In this document: positions 32,700 to 41,754 of the stretch, in pieces
How positions within the stretch are numbered: position 1 is the stretch's first letter
How the letters are laid out: each line of letters opens with the position of its first letter
NCBI RefSeq assembly: GCF_019278525.1
Contig: NZ_CP058986.1
Location: 992,001 to 1,056,000, forward strand
Reading direction: 5' to 3'
DNA from: Polaribacter sp. HaHaR_3_91
Lineage (GTDB): Bacteria > Bacteroidota > Bacteroidia > Flavobacteriales > Flavobacteriaceae
DNA length: 64,000 nt
Translations under genes and position numbers: made by a program
The notes under the pieces: generated by a model
Database searches by the model: none
What the model was told of the DNA's origin: nothing
Seen by the model: the letters and a program-made list of their open reading frames with translations, nothing else

Positions 32700-32741
32700 T
32701 CTCACTGTTTTCAGTGAGAGGGTTCACTGAAAACAGTGAGA
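32700..32741. promoter_or_regulatory. 18-bp perfect inverted repeat upstream of the NarL-type regulator gene
   Basis: Arms 32700-32717 and 32724-32741 are exactly complementary around GAGGGT. Each arm is itself a TCACTG-TTTT-CAGTGA palindrome, so CACTG/CAGTG half-sites occur four times. There is no T run. It ends 24 bases before the -33 box, the classic position for an activator, possibly the regulator encoded next. Confidence 0.65.
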
Positions 32742-32765
32742 TTGAAATTTCACCAAAAATGGGTA

Positions 32766-32796
32766 TTGTAAGTTTATAAACTGTACTCTAAATTTG
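32766..32796 (+). promoter_or_regulatory. Promoter of the NarL-type regulator gene
   Basis: TTG (32766-32768), 20-base spacer, TAAATTTG (32789-32796). The predicted start gives a very short leader before the ATG at 32807. Confidence 0.6.
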
Positions 32797-32806
32797 TAAT
32801 ATAATA

Positions 32807-33472
32807 ATGAAAGAAAAGATATACGTTCACGTAGCAGATGATCACAAAATTTTAATTGAGGGCATCATCGCTGTAATAAATACTGATAAAGAGATTGAAA
32901 TTAAAGGATATTCTTTAACAGGACAAGAAGTAATTGATTGGTTTGATCAAAAAGAAAACTCGGCAGATGTTTTAATATTAGATATTACAATGCCAGTTCT
33001 AGATGGTTTTGAAGTTTTAAAGCACTTTAGAAAAAGAAAAATAGACCAAAAAGTTATTATTTTATCTAGTTATGATGATCTTAAAATTGTTCAAGAAGTT
33101 TTATCTCTTGGTTCTAATGGGTATATCTCTAAAAATAATGCTGGAGAACATATTGTAAATGCTATAAAAGCAGTTGCAAAAGGCGAGCAATATTTTAGTG
33201 ATGATATTCAGAAAATGTTATTACAATCTTTATCCGGTCAAATGGTTCCTAAAGGAGAAGTGCCAGACAAATATTTGTTAGAAAGTCTAACGGAGAGAGA
33301 ATTAGATGTTTTAAAATTAATCACAAAAGAGTATAGTACTATTGAGATGGCAGATTTAATGCACCTTAGTAGGAACACCATTGAAACATATAGAAAAAGT
33401 TTATTAAAAAAATTAAAAGTAAAAAATGCAGTAGGCTTGGCAATGTATGCAGTTAAAAACAATATAGTATAG
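32807..33472 (+). CDS. NarL/FixJ-family response regulator
   Basis: 221 aa. Receiver domain (1-125) with VADDHKILIEG, phospho-acceptor in VLILDITMPVLDGF and the SKNNAG position of the conserved lysine; LuxR-type HTH (about 155-218) with LTERELDVLKLITKEYSTIEMADLM and the recognition helix SRNTIETYRKSLLKKLKV. Paired with the TPR-kinase encoded two genes downstream. The large palindrome in front of its promoter suggests autoregulation (inference). Confidence 0.95.
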   Translation: MKEKIYVHVADDHKILIEGIIAVINTDKEIEIKGYSLTGQEVIDWFDQKENSADVLILDITMPVLDGFEVLKHFRKRKIDQKVIILSSYDDLKIVQEVLSLGSNGYISKNNAGEHIVNAIKAVAKGEQYFSDDIQKMLLQSLSGQMVPKGEVPDKYLLESLTERELDVLKLITKEYSTIEMADLMHLSRNTIETYRKSLLKKLKVKNAVGLAMYAVKNNIV

Positions 33473-33640
33473 TTCTTATGCCCCTAAAATAAATAACTAT
33501 TAGACTTTGATTTATTTATAAATCGTTCCCCTAAAAAGTTTAATAGCTAATTCAAAGAACACTAATTGTTGCATACATTCTAGCTTACAAAAAATATGAA
33601 TAGTTAACCCTAATTAAATATAATATTAATTATCTCCCTT

Positions 33641-34330
33641 ATGAAAAACTTTAACTTATTTGCAGTATTAGTTTTGCTAACATTAGTTTTTACTTCTTGC
33701 TCATTCAATGAAACAGTATTGCCGGAAGAACAATCTACAGATTTATTAAAAACACATACAATTAAAAGAGATGTTGATGGAACATATTCTTTAGATTATA
33801 GTTTAAATGCAAATGCAGCAATTGAAAATGTTATAGATGAGTCTACGAATACAAATTATATTTATTTATATCCATCAGAGAATAAACTTAGCAGTAAGGT
33901 TACTCAAGATTTTACCATTGATGGTAATCAGCTTAAGATAGGTTTTGTAGATACTAATTCTAGTAAGAAATCTCAAATTACTATTAAAGATGAAGATGCT
34001 AAGTTTTTTAAAACTGAAAGCGAAGACATGTTATCTGAGTATAGCATTTCTGGAAACGAAAATGGAACATATACTTTAAATTTTAGTGTAAAGAATAAGG
34101 TAAAAGTAGATTTTGTTTTTAATGAAGAATTAAATATTTATGAAGTTCATTTAGAAGAAGGAAAGTCTGATGAATCAGTTTTTTCTAAGGTTTTTGAAAA
34201 AATAGAAGGTGAAGCTTTAAAGATTGATTTTGTAAATCATATTCGTGAAGATAATACTTCGGCTAAATCATCAAGTGAAGCTGGGTATACCTATTTTAAA
34301 GAAAGAAGACCAGAAGTAATTATAGATTAA
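33641..34330 (+). CDS. Lipoprotein with two similar repeats, between regulator and kinase
   Basis: 229 aa. A lipoprotein signal peptide ends LTLVFTSC, so the mature protein is lipid-anchored. Two internal repeats are recognisable: TIKRDVDGTYSLDYSLN (about 40-56) and SISGNENGTYTLNFSVK (about 133-149), each followed by a beta-rich segment. I know no family. It is 168 bases after the regulator and 12 before the kinase, so it may be the sensory partner of the kinase or an output gene of the system. Confidence 0.85.
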   Translation: MKNFNLFAVLVLLTLVFTSCSFNETVLPEEQSTDLLKTHTIKRDVDGTYSLDYSLNANAAIENVIDESTNTNYIYLYPSENKLSSKVTQDFTIDGNQLKIGFVDTNSSKKSQITIKDEDAKFFKTESEDMLSEYSISGNENGTYTLNFSVKNKVKVDFVFNEELNIYEVHLEEGKSDESVFSKVFEKIEGEALKIDFVNHIREDNTSAKSSSEAGYTYFKERRPEVIID

Positions 34331-34341
34331 ATATATAATAA

Positions 34342-36165
34342 TTGAAAGGTTTAAATAAAGTATTTTTATTTTTGTTTTTTGGAGTTGTTTTTAAAGCATT
34401 ACCCATAGAAAAAGAAGCTGTAAGTAGTACAGCTTCTTTTTCTATGCAGTTAAATGATAGTACCTTAATAAAAAGTTTTAAAAGTGTAGATCAGTTATAT
34501 AAAGATAAAAAATTTGATTTAGCTTTAAAAAACGCATTTATCTTATTAGATAGCTCTAAGTATAGGAATAACAGTATATTTTACAAAACAAACTTTATAA
34601 TAGGTAATATTTTTTATGAAACACTAAGTTTTAAAGATGGTATTAAGTATTTTAGAATTAATGTAGATAGCATGTTAAAAGACTCTCTATTATTAGATAA
34701 TAATGATAAAATTTTAGAGGCAAAATTATTATTAATTCAAAATTATCTTCGTTTAGGTAGTTCTTATCACAAACTTAAAGAAAGAGATTATTTAGAAGGT
34801 ACAGATAAGTTAAATAAGTATAGGGATAGCACCTTATTTTATTATTATAAAGTTTTAGATTTTAATGATCTGAATAAAACATATTTAGATACTAAAGCCA
34901 AAGCATATAGTAATTTATCCGCTTTCTATATAAATGATTCTTTGTATGATTTAGCTACTAAATATGCTAATAAATCTATAGAAATTCATAAATTGAATAA
35001 TAATAAAATAAATCAAGCTGCTGCTTTAGGTAACCTAGCAAGTATTTATTTAATTAAAGAAGACTTTAACTTAGCTAAAAAAATCTATTTAGAGGGTTTA
35101 GAGTTAATTAAGAATGATAATAGTGCGAAAGCCGTAAGGTTTAAAGCTAGTTTGTATGCTAATTTATCTTGGGCTATGTATAAGTTAAAAGATTACAAAG
35201 CATATGAATTTCAAGAAATATCTTACGGTATAAAAGATGAACTAAGGGATACTGAAATTAGAGGAATTGTAAAAACAATTAAGGCAGAATACGACGTTGA
35301 TACAGTTAAAAAATTAGTTTTAAAAGAAGAAGAAAATAAACGCCTAAAAAATCAAAGAACATTTTGGATGCTTGGTATAGGTGGTTTAATAATAATTATT
35401 ACATTATTATATGTATTAAATTTCTATAAACTTCGCCAGAAAAATTTACGCTTAGAGTTAACACAAACACAGTTAGTTCAGTATCAAAATTTAGAAAAGA
35501 TAAAATCAGATGCTCAAGTAAGAATTCTAAATGCGACTATAGATGGTAAAGAATCTGAGCGAAAACAAATAGCAGAAACTTTACACGATAGTGTAAGTGC
35601 TCTTTTATCATCTGCAAACCTTCATTTACAAGCTGCAAGAGGTTTGTTTAAAGGAGATATTCCTATAGAAATAGATAAGAGCCAACACATTATTAAGGAG
35701 GCATCTCAAACTATAAGAGATTTATCTCATACCCTAGTTTCTTCTGTATTGTTAAAATTTGGTTTAAAATATGCCTTAAAAGATATGGCAGATAAATATT
35801 CTAATTCTCAAATTAAGATTGATACAAGAGTAGGTGAAACAAGGAGATATGAACAAAATTTTGAAATAAAAGTATATAATATTATTCAAGAATTTATTAA
35901 TAATATTTTAAAGCATAGTAAGGCTGAAAAGGCAATGATTAAGTTAGATGAATCGGATGGTAAATTGTATTTAAGAATTTCTGATGACGGTGTTGGATTT
36001 GATAAAAAGAAGATAATAAAAAAAGAAGGACTCGGGTTAAATCAAATTGATGCTAGAATACAAATGATGCAAGGAGAATTCCATATAGATACTGCGCCTA
36101 AGAATGGTACTGTAATTAAAGTTATTCTGCCAATTTTAGAAAAAAAGAAAATTAACCTCGTTTAG
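34342..36165 (+). CDS. TPR-containing sensor histidine kinase (HisKA_3 type)
   Basis: 607 aa, TTG start. Export signal (1-20), periplasmic TPR-like helices (about 45-315, for example LAKKIYLEGLELIKND), one membrane segment (FWMLGIGGLIIIITLLYVL, about 343-362), coiled coil, then a HisKA_3 dimerisation helix with the phospho-histidine in QIAETLHDSVSALLSS and an HATPase_c domain (N-box FINNILKHS, G-box SDDGVGFD and GLGLNQIDARIQMM). It is the NarL-type partner of the regulator. Such TPR-kinases are a Bacteroidetes speciality; the ligand is unknown. Its end overlaps the convergent phosphodiesterase gene by 14 bases. Confidence 0.94.
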   Translation: MKGLNKVFLFLFFGVVFKALPIEKEAVSSTASFSMQLNDSTLIKSFKSVDQLYKDKKFDLALKNAFILLDSSKYRNNSIFYKTNFIIGNIFYETLSFKDGIKYFRINVDSMLKDSLLLDNNDKILEAKLLLIQNYLRLGSSYHKLKERDYLEGTDKLNKYRDSTLFYYYKVLDFNDLNKTYLDTKAKAYSNLSAFYINDSLYDLATKYANKSIEIHKLNNNKINQAAALGNLASIYLIKEDFNLAKKIYLEGLELIKNDNSAKAVRFKASLYANLSWAMYKLKDYKAYEFQEISYGIKDELRDTEIRGIVKTIKAEYDVDTVKKLVLKEEENKRLKNQRTFWMLGIGGLIIIITLLYVLNFYKLRQKNLRLELTQTQLVQYQNLEKIKSDAQVRILNATIDGKESERKQIAETLHDSVSALLSSANLHLQAARGLFKGDIPIEIDKSQHIIKEASQTIRDLSHTLVSSVLLKFGLKYALKDMADKYSNSQIKIDTRVGETRRYEQNFEIKVYNIIQEFINNILKHSKAEKAMIKLDESDGKLYLRISDDGVGFDKKKIIKKEGLGLNQIDARIQMMQGEFHIDTAPKNGTVIKVILPILEKKKINLV

Positions 36166-36649
36166 CTAATTCTATAATTTCCAGATCTTGTACGTTTCCT
36201 TTTTCTAAGGTAAAACGCAACATGGTTCTTACTTTATGAAAACCATGATTTCCTGCAGCACCTGGATTTAAATGCAATAAATTCAGTTTTTTATCATATT
36301 GTACTTTTAAAATATGAGAATGTCCTGAGATAAAAATTTTTGGAGGATTTACTTTTATTTCTTCACGAATTCTCTGGTCATATCTATTAGGATACCCTCC
36401 AATATGTGTAATCCAAACAGAAACATTTTCAACTTCAAACTTTGTGTCTAAAGGAAATTCAGATCTAGCATCAGCTCCATCAATATTACCAAAAACAGCT
36501 CGTAAAGGTTTTAATTTTTTTATAGTATCGGTAACTTCCAAATTTCCGATATCTCCAGCATGCCAAACTTCATCTGCCTGTTTTACAAACTTTAATATTT
36601 GTGCATCAATAAAACTATGAGTATCAGATAATAATAAGATTTTCTTCAT
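36152..36649 (-). CDS. YfcE/MJ0936-family metallophosphodiesterase
   Basis: 165 aa, a compact calcineurin-like phosphoesterase. Metal ligands are seen in LLLSDTHSFID, VWHAGDIGN, FGNIDGAD and ISGHSHI. The family hydrolyses phosphodiesters in vitro; the natural substrate is unknown. It is convergent with, and overlaps, the kinase gene. Confidence 0.92.
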   Translation of the reverse strand: MKKILLLSDTHSFIDAQILKFVKQADEVWHAGDIGNLEVTDTIKKLKPLRAVFGNIDGADARSEFPLDTKFEVENVSVWITHIGGYPNRYDQRIREEIKVNPPKIFISGHSHILKVQYDKKLNLLHLNPGAAGNHGFHKVRTMLRFTLEKGNVQDLEIIELAKRG

Positions 36650-36719
36650 AAAAAGAAATAGTTAGAAAAGTTTAACGTCTCTATTGGCTTCAAATGTAAT
36701 CATAACAAAATAAATTCCG

Positions 36720-36727
36720 TAATTTTG
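36720..36727 (+). promoter_or_regulatory. -7 box of truA
   Basis: TAATTTTG, 23 bases before the TTG start codon; no good -33 partner is visible. Confidence 0.4.
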
Positions 36728-36749
36728 ATGGCTACAAAAACGGACTTTC

Positions 36750-37475
36750 TTGAGGTATTTTATAGAACTTTCTTATAACGGAAAAAATTATCATGGTTGG
36801 CAAATTCAGCCAGATGTAATCTCTGTACAAGAAAAATTAAACAAAGCAGTTAGTATTATATTTCAAGAAAAGATTGAAGTAGTAGGAGCAGGTAGAACAG
36901 ATACCGGAGTGCATGCCTCGCAAATGTTTGCTCATTTTGATATAGAAAAAACACTAAAAGGAGATATTCCACACAAGTTAAACTCATTACTTCCTATGGA
37001 TATTGTAGTTTATAATGTGTTTGCCGTTGATGATGAAAAACATGCGCGCTTTGGAGCACTTAGCAGAAGTTATGAATATAAAATATGGATGGGTAGAAAT
37101 CCTTTTTTATTAGATTTTTCGTGGCAAATACATTCACAAGATTTAAATTTAGATTTGATGAATGATGCCGCAAAACTATTGTTAGAATATACAGATTTTC
37201 AGACTTTTTCTAAAGTGAAAACAGATGTGTATACCTATAATTGTGATGTTACAGAAGCTGTTTGGAAACAAAACGGAAAAGAATTGGTGTTTTATATAAC
37301 AGCAAATCGTTTTTTAAGAAATATGGTGAGAGCCATTGTAGGTACTTTGGTTGATGTTGGTCTCGAAAAAATATCAAAAGAAGAATTTAGAAAAATCATT
37401 GAAAGTAAAAATAGAAGCAACGCAGGTTTATCAGTTCCTGCAAAAGGATTGTTTTTAACAAATATAAAATACTAA
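36750..37475 (+). CDS. truA: tRNA pseudouridine synthase A
   Basis: 241 aa with a TTG start; the N-terminus MRYFIELSYNGKNYHGWQ is canonical, which supports that start. The catalytic aspartate is D51 in GAGRTDTGVHASQ. RFLRNMVRAIVGTLVDVG near the C-terminus is also conserved. TruA makes pseudouridine at positions 38-40 of tRNA anticodon stems. An ATG at 36728 is in another frame. Three bases separate it from the ABC exporter gene. Confidence 0.95.
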   Translation: MRYFIELSYNGKNYHGWQIQPDVISVQEKLNKAVSIIFQEKIEVVGAGRTDTGVHASQMFAHFDIEKTLKGDIPHKLNSLLPMDIVVYNVFAVDDEKHARFGALSRSYEYKIWMGRNPFLLDFSWQIHSQDLNLDLMNDAAKLLLEYTDFQTFSKVKTDVYTYNCDVTEAVWKQNGKELVFYITANRFLRNMVRAIVGTLVDVGLEKISKEEFRKIIESKNRSNAGLSVPAKGLFLTNIKY

Positions 37476-37478
37476 GTT

Positions 37479-39245
37479 TTGGCAGGTAAAACAGGAAATG
37501 CATTTGATTTACAAATCTTTTTAAGGCTAATGTCTTTTGCAAAACGCTATAAATTAAACTTTTTTATAGCCGTTTTTTCTACAATTTTATTGTCGTTTGT
37601 TGCGTTGTTAAATCCATATTTAATAAAAGAAACGGTAGACAAGTACATCACAGAAAAAGACGCACAAGGCCTTATAAATAATATCATATTAATGTTTGTA
37701 GTTGTGCTTGTAGAAGTATTGCTGCGTTTTACTTTTATTTATTTTGCAAATTGGGTTGGTCAGCATATAATTAGAGATATTAGAGCAAAAACTTTTAGAC
37801 ACATCTTACAGTTTAAAATGTCTTATTTCGATAAGAATTCTGTGGGTAAATTGGTTACAAGAGTCGTTTCTGATATAGAGACTATTGCCGCTTTTTTTAG
37901 TAGTGGTGTTTTTACTATAGTTAGTGATGTGTTACAAATGTTTGCTGTAGCTGCGTTAATGTTTTATTTTAATTGGAAACTAGCTTTAATAGCTTTAGCT
38001 GTTTTACCCATTTTAATTTATGCTACTAGTGTTTTTCAGAAAGCCATAAAAGCTACTTTTCAAGAGGTAAGAAATCAGGTAGCAAATTTAAATGGATTTG
38101 TGCAAGAGCGAGTTACCGGAATGAAGATTGTGCAGCTCTTTAATAGAGAAAAAATTGAGTATAAGAATTTTAATGATATCAATAATAAACATAAAGAAGC
38201 ATACGTAAAAACTATTTGGTACTTTTCAATTTTCTTTCCTATTGCAGAAATTTTATCATCTATTGGTATTGGTTTAATTGTTTGGTTTGGAAGTAAACAA
38301 ATTATTGGAGGTGCTGTGCCAGGTCCTGGTACTGTGATGGCTTTTGTGCAAATGGCGCAAATGTTATTTAGGCCTTTACGTCAAATTGCAGATAAATTTA
38401 ACCAGTTACAAATGGGAATTGTTTCTGGAGAACGTGTCTTTAAGGTTTTAGACACCCATAGTAGTATTGTTAAAAACGGAACAATTACAGCTGGAAACTT
38501 GAAAGGAAATATCAATTTAAAAGATGTTAGATTCAGTTATATAAAAGGAGAGGAAGTATTAAAAGGAATTTCTTTGGATGTGAAAAGTGGACAGACAGTA
38601 GCTATTGTTGGAGCAACAGGAGCAGGGAAATCTACTATCATCAACTTAATAAACCGTTTTTATGAAATAGATAGTGGTACTATTTGTGTTGATGATGTTT
38701 CTATAGATCAATATACATTAGACAGTTTAAGAAATCAAGTTGCTATCGTTTTGCAAGATGTATTCTTGTTTTCAGATTCAATTATGAATAATATAACTCT
38801 AAAAGATAAAAATATAACCTTAGAAGAAGTAGAAAAAGCGGCTAAACAAATTGGAATTCATGATTTTATTATGACACTTCCAGGAGGTTATCAATACAAT
38901 GTAAAAGAACGTGGTGCTATGTTATCTTCAGGTCAGCGACAATTAATTGCTTTTTTACGTGCTTATGTAAGTAAGCCTAGTATTTTAATTTTAGATGAAG
39001 CTACTTCTTCTGTTGATTCTCATGCAGAGCAAATGATTCAATATGCAACTGAAACCATCACAAAAGGTAGGACTTCAATTGTAATTGCACATCGATTAGC
39101 AACCATAAAGCAAGCGGATAAAATTATTGTTATGGATAATGGGTTAATTGTGGAAGAAGGAACTCATAATGAGCTGTTAGAGAAGGAGAAAGGATATTAT
39201 AAAAACCTATATGACAAGCAATTTAGCATACAGAAAGCTTCTTAA
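37479..39245 (+). CDS. ABC exporter, fused membrane and ATPase domains (MsbA/multidrug type)
   Basis: 588 aa, TTG start. An ABC transmembrane domain with six segments (about 25-310) precedes an ATPase domain with Walker A VGATGAGKSTIINL, Q-loop VLQDVFLF, signature LSSGQRQLIAF, Walker B ILILDEATSSVD and H-loop AHRLAT. It works as a homo- or heterodimer exporting lipids or drugs; MsbA is the closest named relative by architecture. It is co-transcribed with truA. Confidence 0.92.
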   Translation: MAGKTGNAFDLQIFLRLMSFAKRYKLNFFIAVFSTILLSFVALLNPYLIKETVDKYITEKDAQGLINNIILMFVVVLVEVLLRFTFIYFANWVGQHIIRDIRAKTFRHILQFKMSYFDKNSVGKLVTRVVSDIETIAAFFSSGVFTIVSDVLQMFAVAALMFYFNWKLALIALAVLPILIYATSVFQKAIKATFQEVRNQVANLNGFVQERVTGMKIVQLFNREKIEYKNFNDINNKHKEAYVKTIWYFSIFFPIAEILSSIGIGLIVWFGSKQIIGGAVPGPGTVMAFVQMAQMLFRPLRQIADKFNQLQMGIVSGERVFKVLDTHSSIVKNGTITAGNLKGNINLKDVRFSYIKGEEVLKGISLDVKSGQTVAIVGATGAGKSTIINLINRFYEIDSGTICVDDVSIDQYTLDSLRNQVAIVLQDVFLFSDSIMNNITLKDKNITLEEVEKAAKQIGIHDFIMTLPGGYQYNVKERGAMLSSGQRQLIAFLRAYVSKPSILILDEATSSVDSHAEQMIQYATETITKGRTSIVIAHRLATIKQADKIIVMDNGLIVEEGTHNELLEKEKGYYKNLYDKQFSIQKAS

Positions 39246-39295
39246 AATCATTTTTTTTGATTTACATTTGTAGTTCAAACAAACAAATCAAAAAA

Positions 39296-39895
39296 ATGAA
39301 AAAAATCGTATTATCTGTATTAATTGCAGGTTCTTTATTAGCAACGTCTTGTAAAGAAGCAAAAAAAGGAGCATCAGATTTAAAGGATGCAACAGTAGAA
39401 ACAGCTGGTAAAGCTGCAGACGCTACAACAGAAGCTGCTGGTACAGTAGCAAATGAGGCAAAAGAAGCAGCAGGTGCTGTTGTAGAAGGAGCTACTGACG
39501 CAACAAACACTGTTGTTGATGGTGCAAAAGATGCTGCTACTACAGTTGTAGAAGGAGCAACTGATGCTGCAAATGCTGTTGTTGAAGGTGCTGAAAGTGC
39601 TGTAGAAGGAGTTAAAGAAACTGTTTCTGGAGCAAAAGATTCTGCATTATCAGGAGTTACTATTCCTAGTTTCTCTAATGAAGCTGTAACAGAAAATTTA
39701 ACTAAATATGCTGCTTATGCAAAAGATTATATTGCTGCTGATGGTAGTTTAACAAAGATTTCTGCATTAGCACCTAAAGGAGCTGCTTTATTAGCAAAAG
39801 GAAAAGAATTAGCTTCTAAATTAGATGCTAGTGAATTAGCTAAATACAAAAGTGTATTATCTTCTATTCAATCAAAAATGGCAGCAGCTAACTAG
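39296..39895 (+). CDS. Lipoprotein with 11-residue amphipathic repeats
   Basis: 199 aa from MKKIVLSVLIAGSLLATSC, a lipoprotein signal peptide with cleavage before the cysteine. Residues about 20-120 consist of A/E/T/V-rich 11-residue units such as VVEGATDATNT, VVDGAKDAATT and VVEGATDAANA, encoded by 33-bp tandem repeats (39479-39610). That periodicity is typical of LEA-like or apolipoprotein-like amphipathic helices. The C-terminal 80 residues form a non-repeated helical domain. Function unknown; it would coat a membrane or other proteins. A TACATTTG box lies at 39263, so an earlier TTG is not used. Confidence 0.88.
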   Translation: MKKIVLSVLIAGSLLATSCKEAKKGASDLKDATVETAGKAADATTEAAGTVANEAKEAAGAVVEGATDATNTVVDGAKDAATTVVEGATDAANAVVEGAESAVEGVKETVSGAKDSALSGVTIPSFSNEAVTENLTKYAAYAKDYIAADGSLTKISALAPKGAALLAKGKELASKLDASELAKYKSVLSSIQSKMAAAN

Positions 39896-39916
39896 AAAAA
39901 TAATTATTATAAATGG

Positions 39917-39948
39917 AAAAAGGTTCTCAATTTAGAGAACCTTTTTTT
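39917..39948 (+). terminator. Terminator of the repeat lipoprotein gene
   Basis: AAAAGGTTCTC-N6-GAGAACCTTTT hairpin followed by T residues. Confidence 0.85.
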
Positions 39949-39974
39949 ATGTATTTTTCTAATGTTTAATGAGT

Positions 39975-40751
39975 TTACATTAAATCTTTTTTTAGTTTTT
40001 CATCCAGTTCGTTAAAATCAGAATACAACTCGAACCCACCGTCTTTAATGTAAGAAATTTCCCCAGTTTCTTCTGATACTAATAAACAAACTGCATCTGT
40101 TTTTTCTGAAACACCAATTGCTGCTCTATGTCTTAATCCAAATCTAGAAGGGATTTTAGTACTGTCGGAAACAGGTAAAATAACTCTTGTTGCCACAATA
40201 TAATTGTCTCTAATAATTAAAGCACCATCATGTAACGGACTATTTTTATAGAATACACTTTCTAAAATAGCCACATTTACCAAAGCATTCATACTATCTC
40301 CTGTATTTATTAAAAAATCTAAAGCATTGGTACGTTCAATAACAATTAGAGCACCAGTTTTAGTTTTAGCCATGTTTTTACATGCATCTAAAATTATTTC
40401 TGTATCAATTTCAGTACCTATTTCTGTATGTAAAAATTTTAGCTGTTTTAAAAAACTTCGTTTATTGGTGAAATTTGTCGTACCAATCATTAATAAGAAT
40501 TTTCTTATTTCTTGCTGAAAAACAATGATTAATGCAATAACACCACCAGAAAGTAGATAACCCAAAATACCACTCAGCATTTCCATTTTTAGAGCTTGTG
40601 TTATTTTCCAAATTAAGAAAATAAAAGCAATTCCAATTACAATATTAATAGCAACTGTACCTTTTAATAGCTTGTAAATGTAATAGAGTAGTGTGGCAAC
40701 TAATACAATGTCTAAAGCATCTAGTAAAGAAAATTCAATAAAATCGAACAT
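39975..40751 (-). CDS. cdaA: Membrane-bound diadenylate cyclase
   Basis: 258 aa. Three N-terminal membrane helices (about 8-75) precede a DAC (DisA_N) domain whose active-site motifs are visible: NSPLHDGALIIRDN (DGA) and RFGLRHRAAIGVSE (RHR). CdaA makes c-di-AMP, which controls turgor, potassium uptake and cell wall in many bacteria. It has no CdaR or GlmM partner here; folP lies two genes upstream, as often in Bacteroidetes. Confidence 0.95.
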   Translation of the reverse strand: MFDFIEFSLLDALDIVLVATLLYYIYKLLKGTVAINIVIGIAFIFLIWKITQALKMEMLSGILGYLLSGGVIALIIVFQQEIRKFLLMIGTTNFTNKRSFLKQLKFLHTEIGTEIDTEIILDACKNMAKTKTGALIVIERTNALDFLINTGDSMNALVNVAILESVFYKNSPLHDGALIIRDNYIVATRVILPVSDSTKIPSRFGLRHRAAIGVSEKTDAVCLLVSEETGEISYIKDGGFELYSDFNELDEKLKKDLM

Positions 40752-40803
40752 GAAAATTGACTGATTTTAGGCTAAATTACTAATAAATTTGCTGACAGCA
40801 ATA

Positions 40804-41409
40804 TCAATTATCAAATTCTATGTCTGATACTAATAATGGGTATTTTTCTCGGATTAATTTTATTTTTTCTTGAATGTTTTTATCGCTATTATTAGAATTT
40901 TTATAGGTATCTAACAAACTCACATAATTCTGATTGTATAATTTTACAGACAGTTTGTTTCGTAAATGTGTATAGGCAGAATTTAAAATATCTAACGTAG
41001 AAATATAGGTTTCATAAGTAGTTAATCGATCTGTTTTTATAGCTATAATTGCTTTTGTGGGATGGTCTGAAGAGGATGGGTTTTTGCTTCCATTACACCA
41101 ATTACAACTATTTTTGTTAATGTCTAAACCACCACCATTGTCTATAAAGTTGATCGCAATCTGTTTCAGTTCCTTTAATTCAATCGTTTTTCCATCTACA
41201 AATAGTTTATTGTTTTTGTTGATGTTTACCTCAAGGATATTTCTTTCATTGATGTCAATATCTGTGGGGTTTTCTTGTTTTTGTGGGATTTTTTTGGAAA
41301 TTCCGGCATCAACACTCATCGTTGTGGTTACCAAAAAAAAGATTAATAATAAAAATGCAATGTCTGCCATCGAACCAGCATTAATTTCTGGAGACTCTTT
41401 TCTACTCAT
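40804..41409 (-). CDS. ExbD/TolR-family biopolymer transport protein
   Basis: 201 aa. The start MSRKESPEINAGSMADIAFL with the single membrane helix IAFLLLIFFLVTTTM and its embedded aspartate is the ExbD/TolR signature; the periplasmic domain follows. It is longer than E. coli ExbD because of an extra C-terminal stretch including a CNWC pair (NSCNWCNGSK). It harnesses proton flow for TonB-type energisation, but no ExbB/TolQ gene is adjacent. Confidence 0.9.
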   Translation of the reverse strand: MSRKESPEINAGSMADIAFLLLIFFLVTTTMSVDAGISKKIPQKQENPTDIDINERNILEVNINKNNKLFVDGKTIELKELKQIAINFIDNGGGLDINKNSCNWCNGSKNPSSSDHPTKAIIAIKTDRLTTYETYISTLDILNSAYTHLRNKLSVKLYNQNYVSLLDTYKNSNNSDKNIQEKIKLIREKYPLLVSDIEFDN

Positions 41410-41424
41410 AATTCCTAGTTTTTA

Positions 41425-41754
41425 AAGTTTATAAAATGATTTCTTCTCGATTAAAATAATCGGAAGCTATTTTAAAGTTTGACTAGGTAGTTATTTGAAG
41501 TTAACATTTCTTTAACAAAAAGAATGCCAAATATTTTAGTATTGTCATTGCGAGGAAGTATGACGAAGCAATCTGAGATTTCTCAATCTCTAAAAAGCGC
41601 TCATTTCGAAATGGCAAAATTTTGCAAACAAGTTTAGCCCTGATTGAAGCGGCATCCTTTTTTACTGTCAGTTCGAGTGTTTTTTTGACGTAGGAAGAAA
41701 AAATGTATCGAGAACAGAAGTAAAAAAGATATAGCAGAAAGCAGGAAATAGCTT
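41425..41754. repeat. Intergenic region with two dispersed repeats
   Basis: No gene. GTCATTGCGAGGAAG ... ACGAAGCAATCT (41544-41573) is shared with 43841-43866. A second element, about 41630-41757, carries TTTAGCCCTGATTGAAGCGG at one side and GCAGGAAATAGCTTCTAA at the other, with ATCCTTTTTTAC/GTAAAAAAGAT pairing in between; it is related to copies near 30000, 46325, 49717 and 57474. Confidence 0.7.
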
